Origin: Mesorhizobium sp. AR07
GTDB lineage: Bacteria > Pseudomonadota > Alphaproteobacteria > Rhizobiales > Rhizobiaceae
Direction: 5' to 3'
Assembly: GCF_024746815.1 (NCBI RefSeq)
Contig: NZ_CP080525.1
Coordinates: 1,736,001 to 1,800,000, forward strand
DNA: 64,000 nt
Below the pieces are notes generated by a model. The model had not been told where the DNA came from. It ran no database searches and was given only the letters and a program-made list of their open reading frames with translations. The position numbers and the translations under genes are program-made. Below are positions 35,919-45,854 of the stretch, one piece after another; positions within the stretch are counted from its first letter, which is position 1; each line of letters starts with the position of its first letter.

Positions 35919-38900
35919 ATGGGCTATACGTCGGATTTTGACGTCGCGTTCGCGCGCGGCGTGGTTCAACTGCGTCCAAAGCGTCGCCGGTTGCTCCTTC
36001 TGGGCACGGCACTCGGCTCGACGCTGATGGCATTCTCCGCCTCTCCGTCCTTCGCCGCGAACTGTACGCAGCCGGCTTCACCCTCTCCGATCACGGTCAA
36101 CGGCGCGGCGACGCCGATCTCCTGCATCAACCCCGTTGCACGCGCGGCAGCCGTGGCCGGCGACAACGCCATCGGCATTGTGACGACCGGCAACGGCAAC
36201 ACCGTCGACATCACCAACAGCGGACTGCTGACGACAAATTCGACCTCCCTCATTCCGGGCCCATCCTATTCGCAGTCGACCGGCGCGCGCGGCATCTATG
36301 CCGGCACCAACGGCATCGGCGCTGACATCACCATCAACAACGCCGGCACCATCAACTCGTACAGCGACGGCATCAAGGCGACCGACTCCGCCACGAGCGG
36401 CACCATTTTCAGCAGCGACACGCACATCACCATCACCAATTCGGGCAACCTGACCGCCGGTCCCAATGCCGAGGGCATATTCGCCCGTGCCAGTTCCGGC
36501 GCCAACAATATCGTGACCATCGACAACAGTGGCAGCATCCAGACCGGCTACAGCACTTCGACCTCAGGCACCTCGACAGGCATCGTCGGCAATGTCGGTG
36601 GCGACAATGGGCTTGTCGACATCACCAACAACGGCGCCATCACCACTTCAGGCCTGAGTGCTGCCGGCATTAGCGCGGTCGCCAGCTACTACAATGGCTC
36701 GAACAGCAGCATCGTCATCGACAACAAGGCCGGCGGCACGATCAACACCGCCCACGGGGCCTATGGCATCTTTGCCCAGGCAGGCAGCATCGGCCCGGCC
36801 AATCCTGACAATGGCGGCACGATCGAAATCACCAACGCCGCCACCATTAATTCCGGCTATATCGGCATCGGCGCCTTCACTTACGGCACGGGCGGCAACA
36901 TCATCATAACCAACAAGGCCGCGATCACGTCCGGCAACGGCGGCAACAACGGTTCCGACGGCATCAAGGCCGTGGCAAATGACAGCGACTCCACGCTCAG
37001 CGTCACCAACAGCGGCGCCATCGACACCTCCGCCGGCGGCGCGAATTCGATCGGCATCGAAGCCATCAACGGCTCCCTGTTCAACGGCTCCAACCTGCAT
37101 ATCTCGGTGACCAACAGCGGCAACATCACCACTGGTGCCGATTCGGAAGGCATCTTCGCCCGCTCGGCCGGCGCCAATGGCATGGTGACGGTCGACAATA
37201 GCGGCAACATCCAGACAGGGCCTAGTGCGTCGCTGAGCGGCGGTTCGTCCGCCATCTTCGCCGACGTCGACGGCGACAACAGCCAGATCAACGTCACCAA
37301 CAGCGGCACGATCAGCACCAGCGGTGCCAGCGCTGCCGGCATCTCGGCGATCGCCAACTACTATAATGGCAACAATGGCAGCATCGTCATCGACAACAAG
37401 GCAGGCGGCACCATCACCACGACAGGCGCCGACGCCTATGGCATCTTTGCCCAGGCCGGCAGCATTGCGCCGAGCAACAACATTCCCAATCCGAACAATG
37501 GCGGCACCATCAACCTCACCAACGCCGCAACCATCCATGCCGGATACATGGGCATCGGCACCTTCACCTATGGCAGCGGCGGCGACATCACCATCATCAA
37601 TTCGGGCAACATCGCCTCGGGAAGCGGTGGCTATGATGGGTCCGATGGCATCAAGGCGGTGGCCAACGGCGGTGACGCGACCATCAGCATCACCAACAGC
37701 GGCGCCATCGACACCACGGCGGGTGGCGCCTATTCCGTCGGCATCGAAGCCATCAACACTCCGTGTCTGTGCATCGGTTCCAACACGCACATCTTGATCA
37801 CCAACACGGCCAACATCACCACCGGAGCCGATTCCGCTGGCATCCTCGCTCGCTCGCTCGGCGATGGCGCCGTGGTGACGATCGACAACAGCGGCAGCAT
37901 CCAGACCGGACCCAGCACTTCGGGGGGCGGCAATTCGTTTGGCATCTTCGCCACTGTCGCCGGCGACAACAGCCAGATCAACATCGCCAACAACGGTTCT
38001 ATCAGCACGATCGGCGACGGCGCTATCGGCGTTGGAGCCGCCAATTACCACGCTGGTTCCGACAGCAGCATCGTCATCGACAACAAGGCGGGCGGCTCTA
38101 TCACCACCACCGGCAGCTATGCGTCCGGCATCTTTGCCATCAGCATCGGCCGGGCCGGTGGGGGCAGCATCGAGATCACCAATGCTGCCACGATCAACTC
38201 GGCCAACATAGGCATCGGCGCCGTCAACTATGGCAGCGGCGGCAACATCACCATCACCAACACGGCCGCCATCACCACCGGCTCCGGCGGATACGGGTCG
38301 AACGGCATCAAGGCGCTGGCCTTTGGCGGCGACTCGACCATCAGCATCACCAACAGCGGTGCCATCGACACCACGGCTGGCAGTGCCTATTCCGCCGGCA
38401 TCCAGGCCTCCAACGCATCGCCGTCCACGGGCTCCAACCCGCACATCTCGATCACCAATACGGCGGCCATAACCACCGGCGCCGATTCCGACGGCATCTC
38501 CGCCTACTCGGTCGGCAGCGGCGGCATGGTGACGATCGACAACAGTGGCGCCATCAAAACCGGTGCCAGCACTACGACCTTCGGCTACTCGTCCGGTATC
38601 TTCGTCGCTGCAGACGGCGACAACAGCCAGATCAGCGTCACCAACAGCGGCACGATCAGCACGGTCGGCACCGGCGCGGCCGGCATTTGGGCGACCGCCA
38701 ATTACTATGGCGGCTCCAAAGGCAGCATCGTCATCGACAACAAGGCGGGCGGCTCAATCACCACCACCAAGGATGCCTACGGCATTCTTGCGAAGGCGGG
38801 CAGCATTGGTTCCAATAGCCCCGGCAATGGGGGCACCATCGAGATCACCAATGCCGCCACGATCAGTTCAGGCTATGTCGGCATAGGCACCTTCGCCTAT

Positions 38901-41552
38901 GGCAGCGGCGGTGACATCGCCATCACCAATAAGGCCGCCATCACCTCCGGCACCAGCGGACACGATGGGTCCAGTGGCATCCTGGCCATGGCCAATGGCA
39001 GCGACTCGACCATCAGCGTCACCAACAGCGGCGCCATCGACACCACGGCCGGCGGTGCCAATTCCATCGGCATCGAGGCCGTCGGCGGAACTTGTCAGTG
39101 TGCGGGTCCCAACCCGCAGGTCTCGGTCACCAACACGGCTGCGATAACCACTGGCGCCGATGCAGTCGGCATCCTCGCCCGCTCGACCGGCACCGGCGGC
39201 ATGGTGACCGTCGACAACAGCGGCGCCATCCAGACCGGTGCCAGCGCTTCGAGTTTCGGCGGCTCATCCGGCATCTTCGCCGACGCCGATGGCGACAACA
39301 GCCAGGTCAATGTCACCAACAACGGTGCCATCCACACGGTCGGCGCCAACGCGGCCGGCATTTGGGCGATCGCCAACTACTATGCAGGCTCCAACGGCAG
39401 CGTCGTCGTCAACAACAAGGCCGGCGGCACGATCACCACCACCAGCAGCGATGCATTCGGCATCTTTGCCCAGGCCGGCAGCCCGGGCGGCGCCCCCGCC
39501 AACCCCAACGACGGCGGCACGGTCGATGTCACCAATGCCGCCGCGATCAACTCGGGCGGCAAGGGCATTGGCGCCTATACAAATGGCGCCGACGGCATCA
39601 TCACCGTCACCAACAGCGGCGCGATCGTCTCGACCGCAGGCGACGGCGTCTACGCCAAGTCGAACGGCGACGACAGCAGGGTCACCATCACCAACACTGC
39701 CTCTGTAAGCTCCCTGAACGGCGATGCGGCAATCTCGGCATTCACGGCCGGAGCCAACAGCCGCATCACGGTCACGACCAACGGCAACAGCACCGGTGTC
39801 GGCGGCTTTGGCGTGATTGCGAAGGCAAGCGGAGCGTCGAGCACCGTCGTCATCAACGGAGGATCCAGCATCCATGGCGCTCTTGGCGGCATCCAAGCCG
39901 ATTCGACGGCGGGATCGACGATCAACATCGATCCTTCCGGTTCCGTCGGCGCCGGGAACAACCTCGCCATCAAGTCTTTCGCAGGAACAGCCACCATCAA
40001 CAATGACGGCGTGATCATTGGCCGGGTCGAATTGAGCGACGCCGGCAATGTCATGAACATCAAGGGCAACGGTGTCTTCAGGGCATTTACCGACAGCAAG
40101 TTCGGCGCCGGGGCCGATGTGCTCAACAACGGCGGCACCCTCTACGCGTCGAGCAGCTTCTTTGGTGCGTCACCAGGCACCGTCAGCTTCATCGGTCTCG
40201 AGACCTTCGTCAACGGCAGCCTGGGCTCCGGAGCCGGCCTGACGACGATGATCGATGGCGTGGCCGGCGACAGGCTGACAACGAGCGGCAACTTTACCGG
40301 TCAGGGCAATTCGAAGCTCGGCGTCGATGTCGATTTTTCGTCCAGCAAGGCGGATACGCTGACAATCGGCGGCAATGCCTCCGGTCATACCGATCTGGTC
40401 GTGAACGCCATCGGTGCCGGCCTGCCCGCGGTCTTCATCCCCGTGGTCACGGTGACCGGAACAACCGCCGAGAGCGATTTCGGTCTGGCCGGGCCACTCA
40501 ACGCCGGCCTCTTCACCTATGGCCTGTTCCTGCAGGGCAACACGCACGGCCTGCGTTCCATCGGCCTCAACGATGCGGGTTTCGAACTGCCTGCCGGCGT
40601 CACCGGCGCACAGGATGTGTGGCTGGACACGACCGGCTTCTGGCAGGATCGCATGGCGGATCTGCGCACGCAGGAAAGCGGCGTCCACAATGCGGATATG
40701 CCCGATTCCAAACTCGCAGCGCGCATGGGAGGCCTCTGGGCACGGGCGTCCGGCGATTGGTCGAGCCGCGACAGCACCATAAGCTACACAGATCCGGTCT
40801 CGCTGCACACAGAGACGCTCAACCTCGATCGCAAGCAGCACACAGGCGCGTTCCTCGGCGGCATCGACATGGGGCTCGAAGGTGTTGCCGGCGGCGATAT
40901 GCTGTTCGGCGTCATGGGCGGCTATGTCACCTCCACGCTCGACTTCAAGGCGACGAATAACAGCTGGAACTACAAGGGCGGCACGGTCGGCGCCTATGCC
41001 ACCTACCTGAACGGCGGCTTCTATCTCGATGGCCTCGTCAAGGCGGACTTCCTCAACGTCGACATCAACGACGTCGGCGGCAAGGCGAGCACCAACGCCA
41101 CCAACATCGGCGCGCGCCTCGACGCCGGCTACCGCGTCGCCATGGGCTGGGGCTTCATCGAGCCGCAGGCTAGCCTGGAATGGGTCCACACGAACATGGA
41201 CTCGGTCTCGTTGTTCGGCGGCGACGTCGACTTCCAGAACGGCAGCAGCGGCCGCGCCAAGATTGGCGTGCGCATCGGCACCGACATGCAGATGAACGGC
41301 ATGACCGTCAGCCCCGACCTGACGCTGAGCGTCTGGAACCACTTCGGCAGCAGCAATGCCGTCAACATCAACTTCCCGGGCAGCGCCTTCTCCGCAACCG
41401 ACAGCGCCGGCAACGGCACATTCGGCGAGGTTGGCGTCGGCGTGAATGTGGCGAGCTCCAGCAACTGGTCCGGCGTGGTCCGCGGCAGCGTCCGCTTCGG
41501 CAGCAATTACAGCGCCGGTTCCATCGGCGCGTCACTCCGTTACGGCTGGTAG
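35919..41552 (+). CDS. Giant repeat-containing autotransporter (type Va secretion)
   Basis: 1877 residues. An extended signal sequence ends about residue 48 (RRRLLLLGTALGSTLMAFSA to SFAA). The passenger is Gly/Ser/Asn/Thr-rich beta-helix with hundreds of ITNSG/IDNSG turns, and contains five units of 218-230 residues. A linker with GLRSIGLNDAGFELP precedes the C-terminal 12-strand autotransporter barrel (about 1600-1877), which ends in the required aromatic (SLRYGW). It is predicted to place an adhesin-like passenger outside the cell. ATG 35919 has GGGAGGGG 7 nt upstream. Units 3 and 5 end in a CxC pair, rare in passengers. Assembly would depend on BamA and perhaps the nearby TamAB. Confidence 0.92.
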   Translation: MGYTSDFDVAFARGVVQLRPKRRRLLLLGTALGSTLMAFSASPSFAANCTQPASPSPITVNGAATPISCINPVARAAAVAGDNAIGIVTTGNGNTVDITNSGLLTTNSTSLIPGPSYSQSTGARGIYAGTNGIGADITINNAGTINSYSDGIKATDSATSGTIFSSDTHITITNSGNLTAGPNAEGIFARASSGANNIVTIDNSGSIQTGYSTSTSGTSTGIVGNVGGDNGLVDITNNGAITTSGLSAAGISAVASYYNGSNSSIVIDNKAGGTINTAHGAYGIFAQAGSIGPANPDNGGTIEITNAATINSGYIGIGAFTYGTGGNIIITNKAAITSGNGGNNGSDGIKAVANDSDSTLSVTNSGAIDTSAGGANSIGIEAINGSLFNGSNLHISVTNSGNITTGADSEGIFARSAGANGMVTVDNSGNIQTGPSASLSGGSSAIFADVDGDNSQINVTNSGTISTSGASAAGISAIANYYNGNNGSIVIDNKAGGTITTTGADAYGIFAQAGSIAPSNNIPNPNNGGTINLTNAATIHAGYMGIGTFTYGSGGDITIINSGNIASGSGGYDGSDGIKAVANGGDATISITNSGAIDTTAGGAYSVGIEAINTPCLCIGSNTHILITNTANITTGADSAGILARSLGDGAVVTIDNSGSIQTGPSTSGGGNSFGIFATVAGDNSQINIANNGSISTIGDGAIGVGAANYHAGSDSSIVIDNKAGGSITTTGSYASGIFAISIGRAGGGSIEITNAATINSANIGIGAVNYGSGGNITITNTAAITTGSGGYGSNGIKALAFGGDSTISITNSGAIDTTAGSAYSAGIQASNASPSTGSNPHISITNTAAITTGADSDGISAYSVGSGGMVTIDNSGAIKTGASTTTFGYSSGIFVAADGDNSQISVTNSGTISTVGTGAAGIWATANYYGGSKGSIVIDNKAGGSITTTKDAYGILAKAGSIGSNSPGNGGTIEITNAATISSGYVGIGTFAYGSGGDIAITNKAAITSGTSGHDGSSGILAMANGSDSTISVTNSGAIDTTAGGANSIGIEAVGGTCQCAGPNPQVSVTNTAAITTGADAVGILARSTGTGGMVTVDNSGAIQTGASASSFGGSSGIFADADGDNSQVNVTNNGAIHTVGANAAGIWAIANYYAGSNGSVVVNNKAGGTITTTSSDAFGIFAQAGSPGGAPANPNDGGTVDVTNAAAINSGGKGIGAYTNGADGIITVTNSGAIVSTAGDGVYAKSNGDDSRVTITNTASVSSLNGDAAISAFTAGANSRITVTTNGNSTGVGGFGVIAKASGASSTVVINGGSSIHGALGGIQADSTAGSTINIDPSGSVGAGNNLAIKSFAGTATINNDGVIIGRVELSDAGNVMNIKGNGVFRAFTDSKFGAGADVLNNGGTLYASSSFFGASPGTVSFIGLETFVNGSLGSGAGLTTMIDGVAGDRLTTSGNFTGQGNSKLGVDVDFSSSKADTLTIGGNASGHTDLVVNAIGAGLPAVFIPVVTVTGTTAESDFGLAGPLNAGLFTYGLFLQGNTHGLRSIGLNDAGFELPAGVTGAQDVWLDTTGFWQDRMADLRTQESGVHNADMPDSKLAARMGGLWARASGDWSSRDSTISYTDPVSLHTETLNLDRKQHTGAFLGGIDMGLEGVAGGDMLFGVMGGYVTSTLDFKATNNSWNYKGGTVGAYATYLNGGFYLDGLVKADFLNVDINDVGGKASTNATNIGARLDAGYRVAMGWGFIEPQASLEWVHTNMDSVSLFGGDVDFQNGSSGRAKIGVRIGTDMQMNGMTVSPDLTLSVWNHFGSSNAVNINFPGSAFSATDSAGNGTFGEVGVGVNVASSSNWSGVVRGSVRFGSNYSAGSIGASLRYGW
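36280..39620 (+). repeat. Five tandem 675-bp class repeats in the autotransporter passenger
   Basis: The anchor (E/A/D/V)GI.AR recurs at nucleotides 36471, 37146, 37836, 38490 and 39165, giving spacings of 675, 690, 654 and 675 bp (225, 230, 218, 225 residues). Each unit repeats the same order of motifs, including IVIDNKAGG, YGIFAQAGS and VTNSGAIDT. A half unit precedes the first anchor, and the last unit decays after about 39560. Confidence 0.85.
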
Positions 41553-41579
41553 TCCTGCGGATTGCATCTGAACTTCTTG

Positions 41580-41600
41580 CGCCGGCCCTCGTGGCCGGCG
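41580..41600. terminator. Hairpin after the autotransporter gene
   Basis: A 7-bp perfect stem CGCCGGC / GCCGGCG with a 7-nt loop lies 28 bp past the stop codon, without a T-tract. A stronger terminator follows at 41682-41720. Confidence 0.4.
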
Positions 41601-41610
41601 TAGTCATGAC

Positions 41611-41662
41611 CAATGTATGTCGCCCAAAAGTGGTCCCCGGTTTTTGGGACAACGACACGCAT
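41611..41662. repeat. Rhizobial-type palindromic repeat
   Basis: A palindrome-like block with CCCAAAA and TTTTTGGG in facing order, flanked by ATGTATGTCG and CGACACGCAT. From memory this type (a GTCGCCCAAAA...TTTTGGGAC motif) is scattered through rhizobial intergenic regions. Copy number cannot be judged here. Confidence 0.6.
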
Positions 41663-41681
41663 AAAAACAGGGACCTAAAGC

Positions 41682-41720
41682 GCGCGTCGCCTGATTCCGT
41701 TCAAAGGCGACGCGCTTTTT
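41682..41720 (+). terminator. Rho-independent terminator after the autotransporter gene
   Basis: A perfect 10-bp stem GCGCGTCGCC (41682-41691) / GGCGACGCGC (41706-41715) with a 14-nt loop, followed by TTTTT (41716-41720). It directly precedes the start of the TIGR03032 gene. Confidence 0.8.
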
Positions 41721-41741
41721 AGGTCGACCCATGGAGCGAGC

Positions 41742-42845
41742 GTGAGCACATCCAAGGCCACCGACGAGGCCACGGCGAAACCGGCGGAAGCCGCGCCTGC
41801 CAGCCCGGCCGAACAGCAGACCAACGTCTCGCTGTCGCGCGGCTTCATCAACTGGATGCAGACGGCGCAGTGCTCGCTGGCCTTCACCTCCTACCAGACC
41901 GGACAGTTGTTCCTGGTCGGCCTCACCGGCGACAGGAAGGCGTCGATCCACCAGACCAGTTTCACCAGGGCGATGGGCGTGACCGTGGCCGGGCAGCGCA
42001 TCATCCTTGCCTCCGACACCGCGGTGTGGCGGCTGGAAAATATCCTCGGTCCCGATCAGGTCGCCAACACCATCTACGACCGCATGTATATGCCGCGCGC
42101 CGCCTCCTACACCGGCGACCTCGACATCCATGAGGTGGCCGTGCGCGAAGACGGGCAGATCGTGTTCATCAACACCAAGTTCTCTTGCCTGGCGACGCTG
42201 AGCCCGACGCATTCCTTCCGGCCGCTGTGGAAGCCGTCCTTCATCAGCAAGCTGGTGCCGGAGGATCGCTGCCATCTCAACGGTCTGGCCATGCAGAACG
42301 GACGGGCGCGCTATGTCAGCGCGATCAGCCGGTCGGACTCGGTCGGCGGCTGGCGCGACCGCCGCTGGGAAGGCGGCATGATCATCGACATCACCGAGGA
42401 CAAGGTGGTGGTCGACGATCTGTCGATGCCGCATTCGCCGCGTGTCCATGACGGCGCGCTCTGGGTGCTCGATTCCGGCCGCGGCTTCCTGGTCCGCATC
42501 GATCCCGGCACGAACGAAAAGCAGAACATCGCCTTCTGCCCCGGCTTCCTGCGTGGCCTGAGCTTTCATGGCCGCTTTGCCATCGTCACCACGTCGCTGC
42601 CGCGCGATGGCCTGTTCAACGACCTGCCGCTGCAGGCCAATCTGCGGACGCGCGACGCCGAGCCGCGCTGCGCGCTCTACATCATCGACCTGCATACAGG
42701 CGGCATAGCCGAGTGGATCGAGTTGAAGGGACACATCACCGAGCTGTTCGACATCGCCGTCATTCCAGGCTGTCGCTGCCCCTCGTCGGTGCCGCTCAAC
42801 AGTCCGAACATGGCTTCGCTGATCACCATCGACAGCGAAGGCTGA
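41742..42845 (+). CDS. TIGR03032-family protein of unknown function
   Basis: 367 residues starting at GTG 41742 with GGAG 5 nt upstream. An ATG at 41731 is out of frame. After a polar Ala/Glu-rich N-terminus (1-30) the protein is a series of beta strands like a WD40/beta-propeller, with the family motifs HQTSFTRAMGV, GDLDIHEV, VFINTKFSCLATL, HLNGLAM and SMPHSPRVHDG. The family (TIGR03032, DUF4915-like) has no established reaction; it may be a sugar-binding or regulatory propeller. No signal peptide is seen, so it is probably cytosolic. It follows the autotransporter gene but is separated from it by a terminator. Confidence 0.82.
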   Translation: MSTSKATDEATAKPAEAAPASPAEQQTNVSLSRGFINWMQTAQCSLAFTSYQTGQLFLVGLTGDRKASIHQTSFTRAMGVTVAGQRIILASDTAVWRLENILGPDQVANTIYDRMYMPRAASYTGDLDIHEVAVREDGQIVFINTKFSCLATLSPTHSFRPLWKPSFISKLVPEDRCHLNGLAMQNGRARYVSAISRSDSVGGWRDRRWEGGMIIDITEDKVVVDDLSMPHSPRVHDGALWVLDSGRGFLVRIDPGTNEKQNIAFCPGFLRGLSFHGRFAIVTTSLPRDGLFNDLPLQANLRTRDAEPRCALYIIDLHTGGIAEWIELKGHITELFDIAVIPGCRCPSSVPLNSPNMASLITIDSEG

Positions 42846-43068
42846 GCGGACCGCCCCTCGCCGGCGAGGTCCTTGTCCCGGCCGGCCCCAAAGCTAGATG
42901 ACACGTCAGCCAGGCCTGGAGCACGCTCAGTGCAGCCATGAGGAAGAAATTTCTCCACATGGCGAAAGATCGTCAAACATTTTCTTCAGAGGGGCAAAAA
43001 AGGCAACATTGAATGCATCTAATTTCTATCAATTCGGTAGATTTGGCGCGGGTTCAACGGAGGCAGAA
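42846..43068 (+). promoter_or_regulatory. Leader of the sulfate importer operon with candidate operator
   Basis: 223 bp without a gene. CTATCAATTCGGTAG at 43026-43040, 29 bp before the start codon, is an imperfect 15-bp palindrome (CTAxCxAxTxGxTAG) in an AT-rich stretch. It may bind a sulfur-status regulator such as the Rrf2 protein at 49332. This is an inference from position only. Confidence 0.4.
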
Positions 43069-44097
43069 ATGACCAAACCTCATTTCAGGAAACTGCTCGG
43101 CGCACTGGTCGCCACATCTGTCCAGTTCGGCACGCTCGGTTTCGCGTTCGCCGATACCACCATTCTCAACGTGTCCTACGATCCGACACGCGAGCTCTAC
43201 AAGGCCTATGACGAAGCCTTCGCGGCACATTGGAAGGCCGACACGGGCGAGACAGTCACCATCCAGCAGTCGCATGGCGGATCGGGCGCCCAGGCCCGTG
43301 CCGTGATCGACGGCCTCGACGCCGATGTGGTGACGCTGGCGCTCGAAGGCGACATCAACGCCATCGTCTCGAAATCGAAGAAGATCAATCCCGACTGGCG
43401 CACCAAATTCGAAAACAATTCAGCGCCTTACACGTCGACCATCATCTTCCTGGTCCGCAAGGGCAATCCCAAGGGCATTCACGATTGGAACGACCTCGTC
43501 AAGGACGGCACCCAGGTGATCACGCCTAACCCCAAGACATCAGGCGGCGCACGCTGGAATTATCTTGCGGCCTGGGCCTACGCCAACGCCAATGATGGCG
43601 GCGACGAGGCCAAGACCAAGGAATTCGTCGGCAAGCTCTACGCCAATGCCCCCGTGCTCGACACCGGCGCGCGCGGCTCGACCGTGACCTTCGCGCAAAA
43701 GGGCATCGGCGATGTGCTGATCGCCTGGGAAAACGATGCCTATCTGGCGCTCGACGAATTCGGCGCCGACAATTTCGAGGTCGTCTATCCCCCGACATCG
43801 ATCCTGGCCGAGCCGCCGGTGGCGATTGTCGACGCCAACGTCGATGCCAAGGGCACACGCAAGGTCGCCGAAGCCTATCTGGGCTGGCTCTATTCCAAGG
43901 AAGGGCAGACGATCATCGCCAAGAACCATTATCGTCCGGCCAAACCCGAACTCGTGCCGCCGGAAGATCTCGCCAAGACACCTGAAATCAAGCTGATCTC
44001 CATCGACGATCCGCTTTTCGGCGGCTGGAAGAAGGCACAGCCTTATCATTTCGGCGACGGTGGTATATTCGACCAGATCTACAAGCCGGCCCAGTGA
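43069..44097 (+). CDS. sbp: Sulfate ABC transporter substrate-binding protein (first copy)
   Basis: 342 residues from ATG 43069 (GGAGG 5 nt upstream). A signal peptide ends at about residue 28 (GFAFA), so the mature protein is periplasmic. Family hallmarks: [62 protein letters not shown]. It binds sulfate or thiosulfate and delivers it to CysT/CysW. It is the first gene of sbp-cysT-cysW-cysA and lies 16 bp before cysT. A second, divergent paralogue stands alone at 47968. Confidence 0.94.
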   Translation: MTKPHFRKLLGALVATSVQFGTLGFAFADTTILNVSYDPTRELYKAYDEAFAAHWKADTGETVTIQQSHGGSGAQARAVIDGLDADVVTLALEGDINAIVSKSKKINPDWRTKFENNSAPYTSTIIFLVRKGNPKGIHDWNDLVKDGTQVITPNPKTSGGARWNYLAAWAYANANDGGDEAKTKEFVGKLYANAPVLDTGARGSTVTFAQKGIGDVLIAWENDAYLALDEFGADNFEVVYPPTSILAEPPVAIVDANVDAKGTRKVAEAYLGWLYSKEGQTIIAKNHYRPAKPELVPPEDLAKTPEIKLISIDDPLFGGWKKAQPYHFGDGGIFDQIYKPAQ

Positions 44098-44113
44098 GCT
44101 AGATCAGGACGAT

Positions 44114-44965
44114 ATGACCACAGCACCCGCGCAGGCGGGGTGGCGGTTCAGGCAGCCGAGCGTCATTCCGGGTTTCGGATTGACGCTCGGCTTCTCGCTT
44201 GCCTACCTCACCCTCATCATCCTCATACCGCTGTCCGGGCTGATCTGGCGCTCGGCCGCCCTTGGCTGGCCTGAATTCTGGGCAATCGCCACTGACCGCC
44301 GCACCCTCAACGCGCTGGAAATCAGCTTCGGCACCGCCTTCATCGCGGCTGCCGTCAACGTTGTCTTCGGCACGCTGGTCGCCTGGGTACTGGTTCGCTA
44401 CCGCTTTCCCGGCCGCCGCATCGTCGATGCCATGGTCGACCTGCCCTTCGCACTGCCGACGGCGGTGGCCGGCATCGCGCTGACCACTCTCTACGCTCCG
44501 AACGGCTGGATCGGCAAATTGCTGATGCCGCTCGGCATCAAGGTCGCCTATACGCCGCTCGGCATCGTCATCGCGCTGATCTTCATCGGCCTGCCCTTCG
44601 TCGTGCGCACCGTGCAGCCGATCATGGAGGAGATCGACAAGGAGGTGGAGGAAGCAGCCGCCACACTCGGTGCAAACCGCTTCCAGATCATCACCCGCAT
44701 CCTGTTTCCGGGCCTGGCGCCGGCCATCGTCACAGGCTTTTCGCTGGCCTTCGCGCGCGGCGTCGGCGAATACGGCTCGGTCATCTTCATCGCCGGCAAC
44801 CTGCCCTATAAATCCGAGATCGCGCCGCTGCTGATCGTCATCCGGCTGGAGGAATACAATTATCCGGCGGCGACCGCGATCGCGGCGATCATGCTCGCTT
44901 TGTCGTTCGTCATGCTGCTGGTGGTCAATCTGGTGCAGACATGGAGCCGCAAGCGCTATGGCTGA
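44114..44965 (+). CDS. cysT: Sulfate ABC transporter permease CysT
   Basis: 283 residues with six transmembrane helices. The coupling loop [26 protein letters not shown] is the EAA motif, followed by [21 protein letters not shown] typical of CysT/CysU. ATG 44114 is used because AGGA lies just upstream and upstream in-frame starts overlap sbp. It forms the membrane channel with CysW, whose ATG overlaps the end of this gene by 8 bp. Confidence 0.94.
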   Translation: MTTAPAQAGWRFRQPSVIPGFGLTLGFSLAYLTLIILIPLSGLIWRSAALGWPEFWAIATDRRTLNALEISFGTAFIAAAVNVVFGTLVAWVLVRYRFPGRRIVDAMVDLPFALPTAVAGIALTTLYAPNGWIGKLLMPLGIKVAYTPLGIVIALIFIGLPFVVRTVQPIMEEIDKEVEEAAATLGANRFQIITRILFPGLAPAIVTGFSLAFARGVGEYGSVIFIAGNLPYKSEIAPLLIVIRLEEYNYPAATAIAAIMLALSFVMLLVVNLVQTWSRKRYG

Positions 44966-45842
44966 CCCCGAGATCAAGTCCTACGAACCGCACCACGAGA
45001 GCCAGTCAGCCGCGGTGACAGAAAGCCGCCCGGCGCGCATGGCGCTGATGAGCGTTGCCTTCGCCTTCCTCGGCATCTTCCTGCTGCTGCCGCTGATCAT
45101 CGTCTTCCACGAAGCGCTGGCGAAAGGCGTCGGTGCCTATACGCAATCGCTGAGCGATCCCGACACGCGCTCGGCGATCCGGCTGACTCTGCTGGTGGCA
45201 GTGATCTCGGTGCCGCTCAACATCGTCTTCGGCATTTCCGCCGCCTGGGCAATCGCCAAGTTCGAGTTCAAGGGCAAGGCCTTCCTGACCACGCTGATCG
45301 ATCTGCCCTTCTCGGTCTCGCCGGTCATATCAGGCTTGGTCTACGTGCTTCTGTTCGGCGCCCAGGGGTTGCTCGGCGGCTGGCTGAAGGCGCACGGCAT
45401 CGTCATCCTGTTTGCCGTGCCGGGCATCGTACTGGCCACAGTCTTCGTCACCTTCCCCTTCGTCGCGCGCGAACTGATCCCGCTGATGCAGGAACAGGGC
45501 AATGGCGACGAAGAGGCATCCCTGTCCCTCGGCGCCAATGGCTGGCAGACCTTCTGGTACGTGACCTTGCCCAACGTCAAATGGGGGCTGCTCTATGGCG
45601 TGCTTCTGTGCAATGCGCGCGCCATGGGCGAATTCGGCGCGGTTTCGGTGGTATCGGGCCACATTCGCGGTCTGACCAACACCATGCCGCTGCATGTCGA
45701 AATCCTCTATAATGAGTACAACGCCGTCGGCGCCTTTGCCGTCGCTTCATTGCTTGCGGGCCTGGCGCTCGTCACGCTGGTCTTGAAAACACTTCTCGAG
45801 ATGCGCTACGGCGCCGAGATCGCCGCCACGCGCGGGCACTAG
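44958..45842 (+). CDS. cysW: Sulfate ABC transporter permease CysW
   Basis: 294 residues. A polar N-terminal tail of about 30 residues is followed by six helices. The coupling loop [27 protein letters not shown] is the EAA motif, followed by the CysW-specific [20 protein letters not shown]. The 8-bp overlap with cysT (ATGGCTGA) and the short gap to cysA point to one transcript with coupled translation. Confidence 0.94.
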   Translation: MADPEIKSYEPHHESQSAAVTESRPARMALMSVAFAFLGIFLLLPLIIVFHEALAKGVGAYTQSLSDPDTRSAIRLTLLVAVISVPLNIVFGISAAWAIAKFEFKGKAFLTTLIDLPFSVSPVISGLVYVLLFGAQGLLGGWLKAHGIVILFAVPGIVLATVFVTFPFVARELIPLMQEQGNGDEEASLSLGANGWQTFWYVTLPNVKWGLLYGVLLCNARAMGEFGAVSVVSGHIRGLTNTMPLHVEILYNEYNAVGAFAVASLLAGLALVTLVLKTLLEMRYGAEIAATRGH

Positions 45843-45854
45843 AAGGTTCTGTCG

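Noticed and set aside
36280..39620. Possible CRISPR array because of regular repeats
   Set aside because: The periodicity is about 675 bp and lies within one open reading frame encoding beta-helix turns. There are no short direct repeats with unique spacers.
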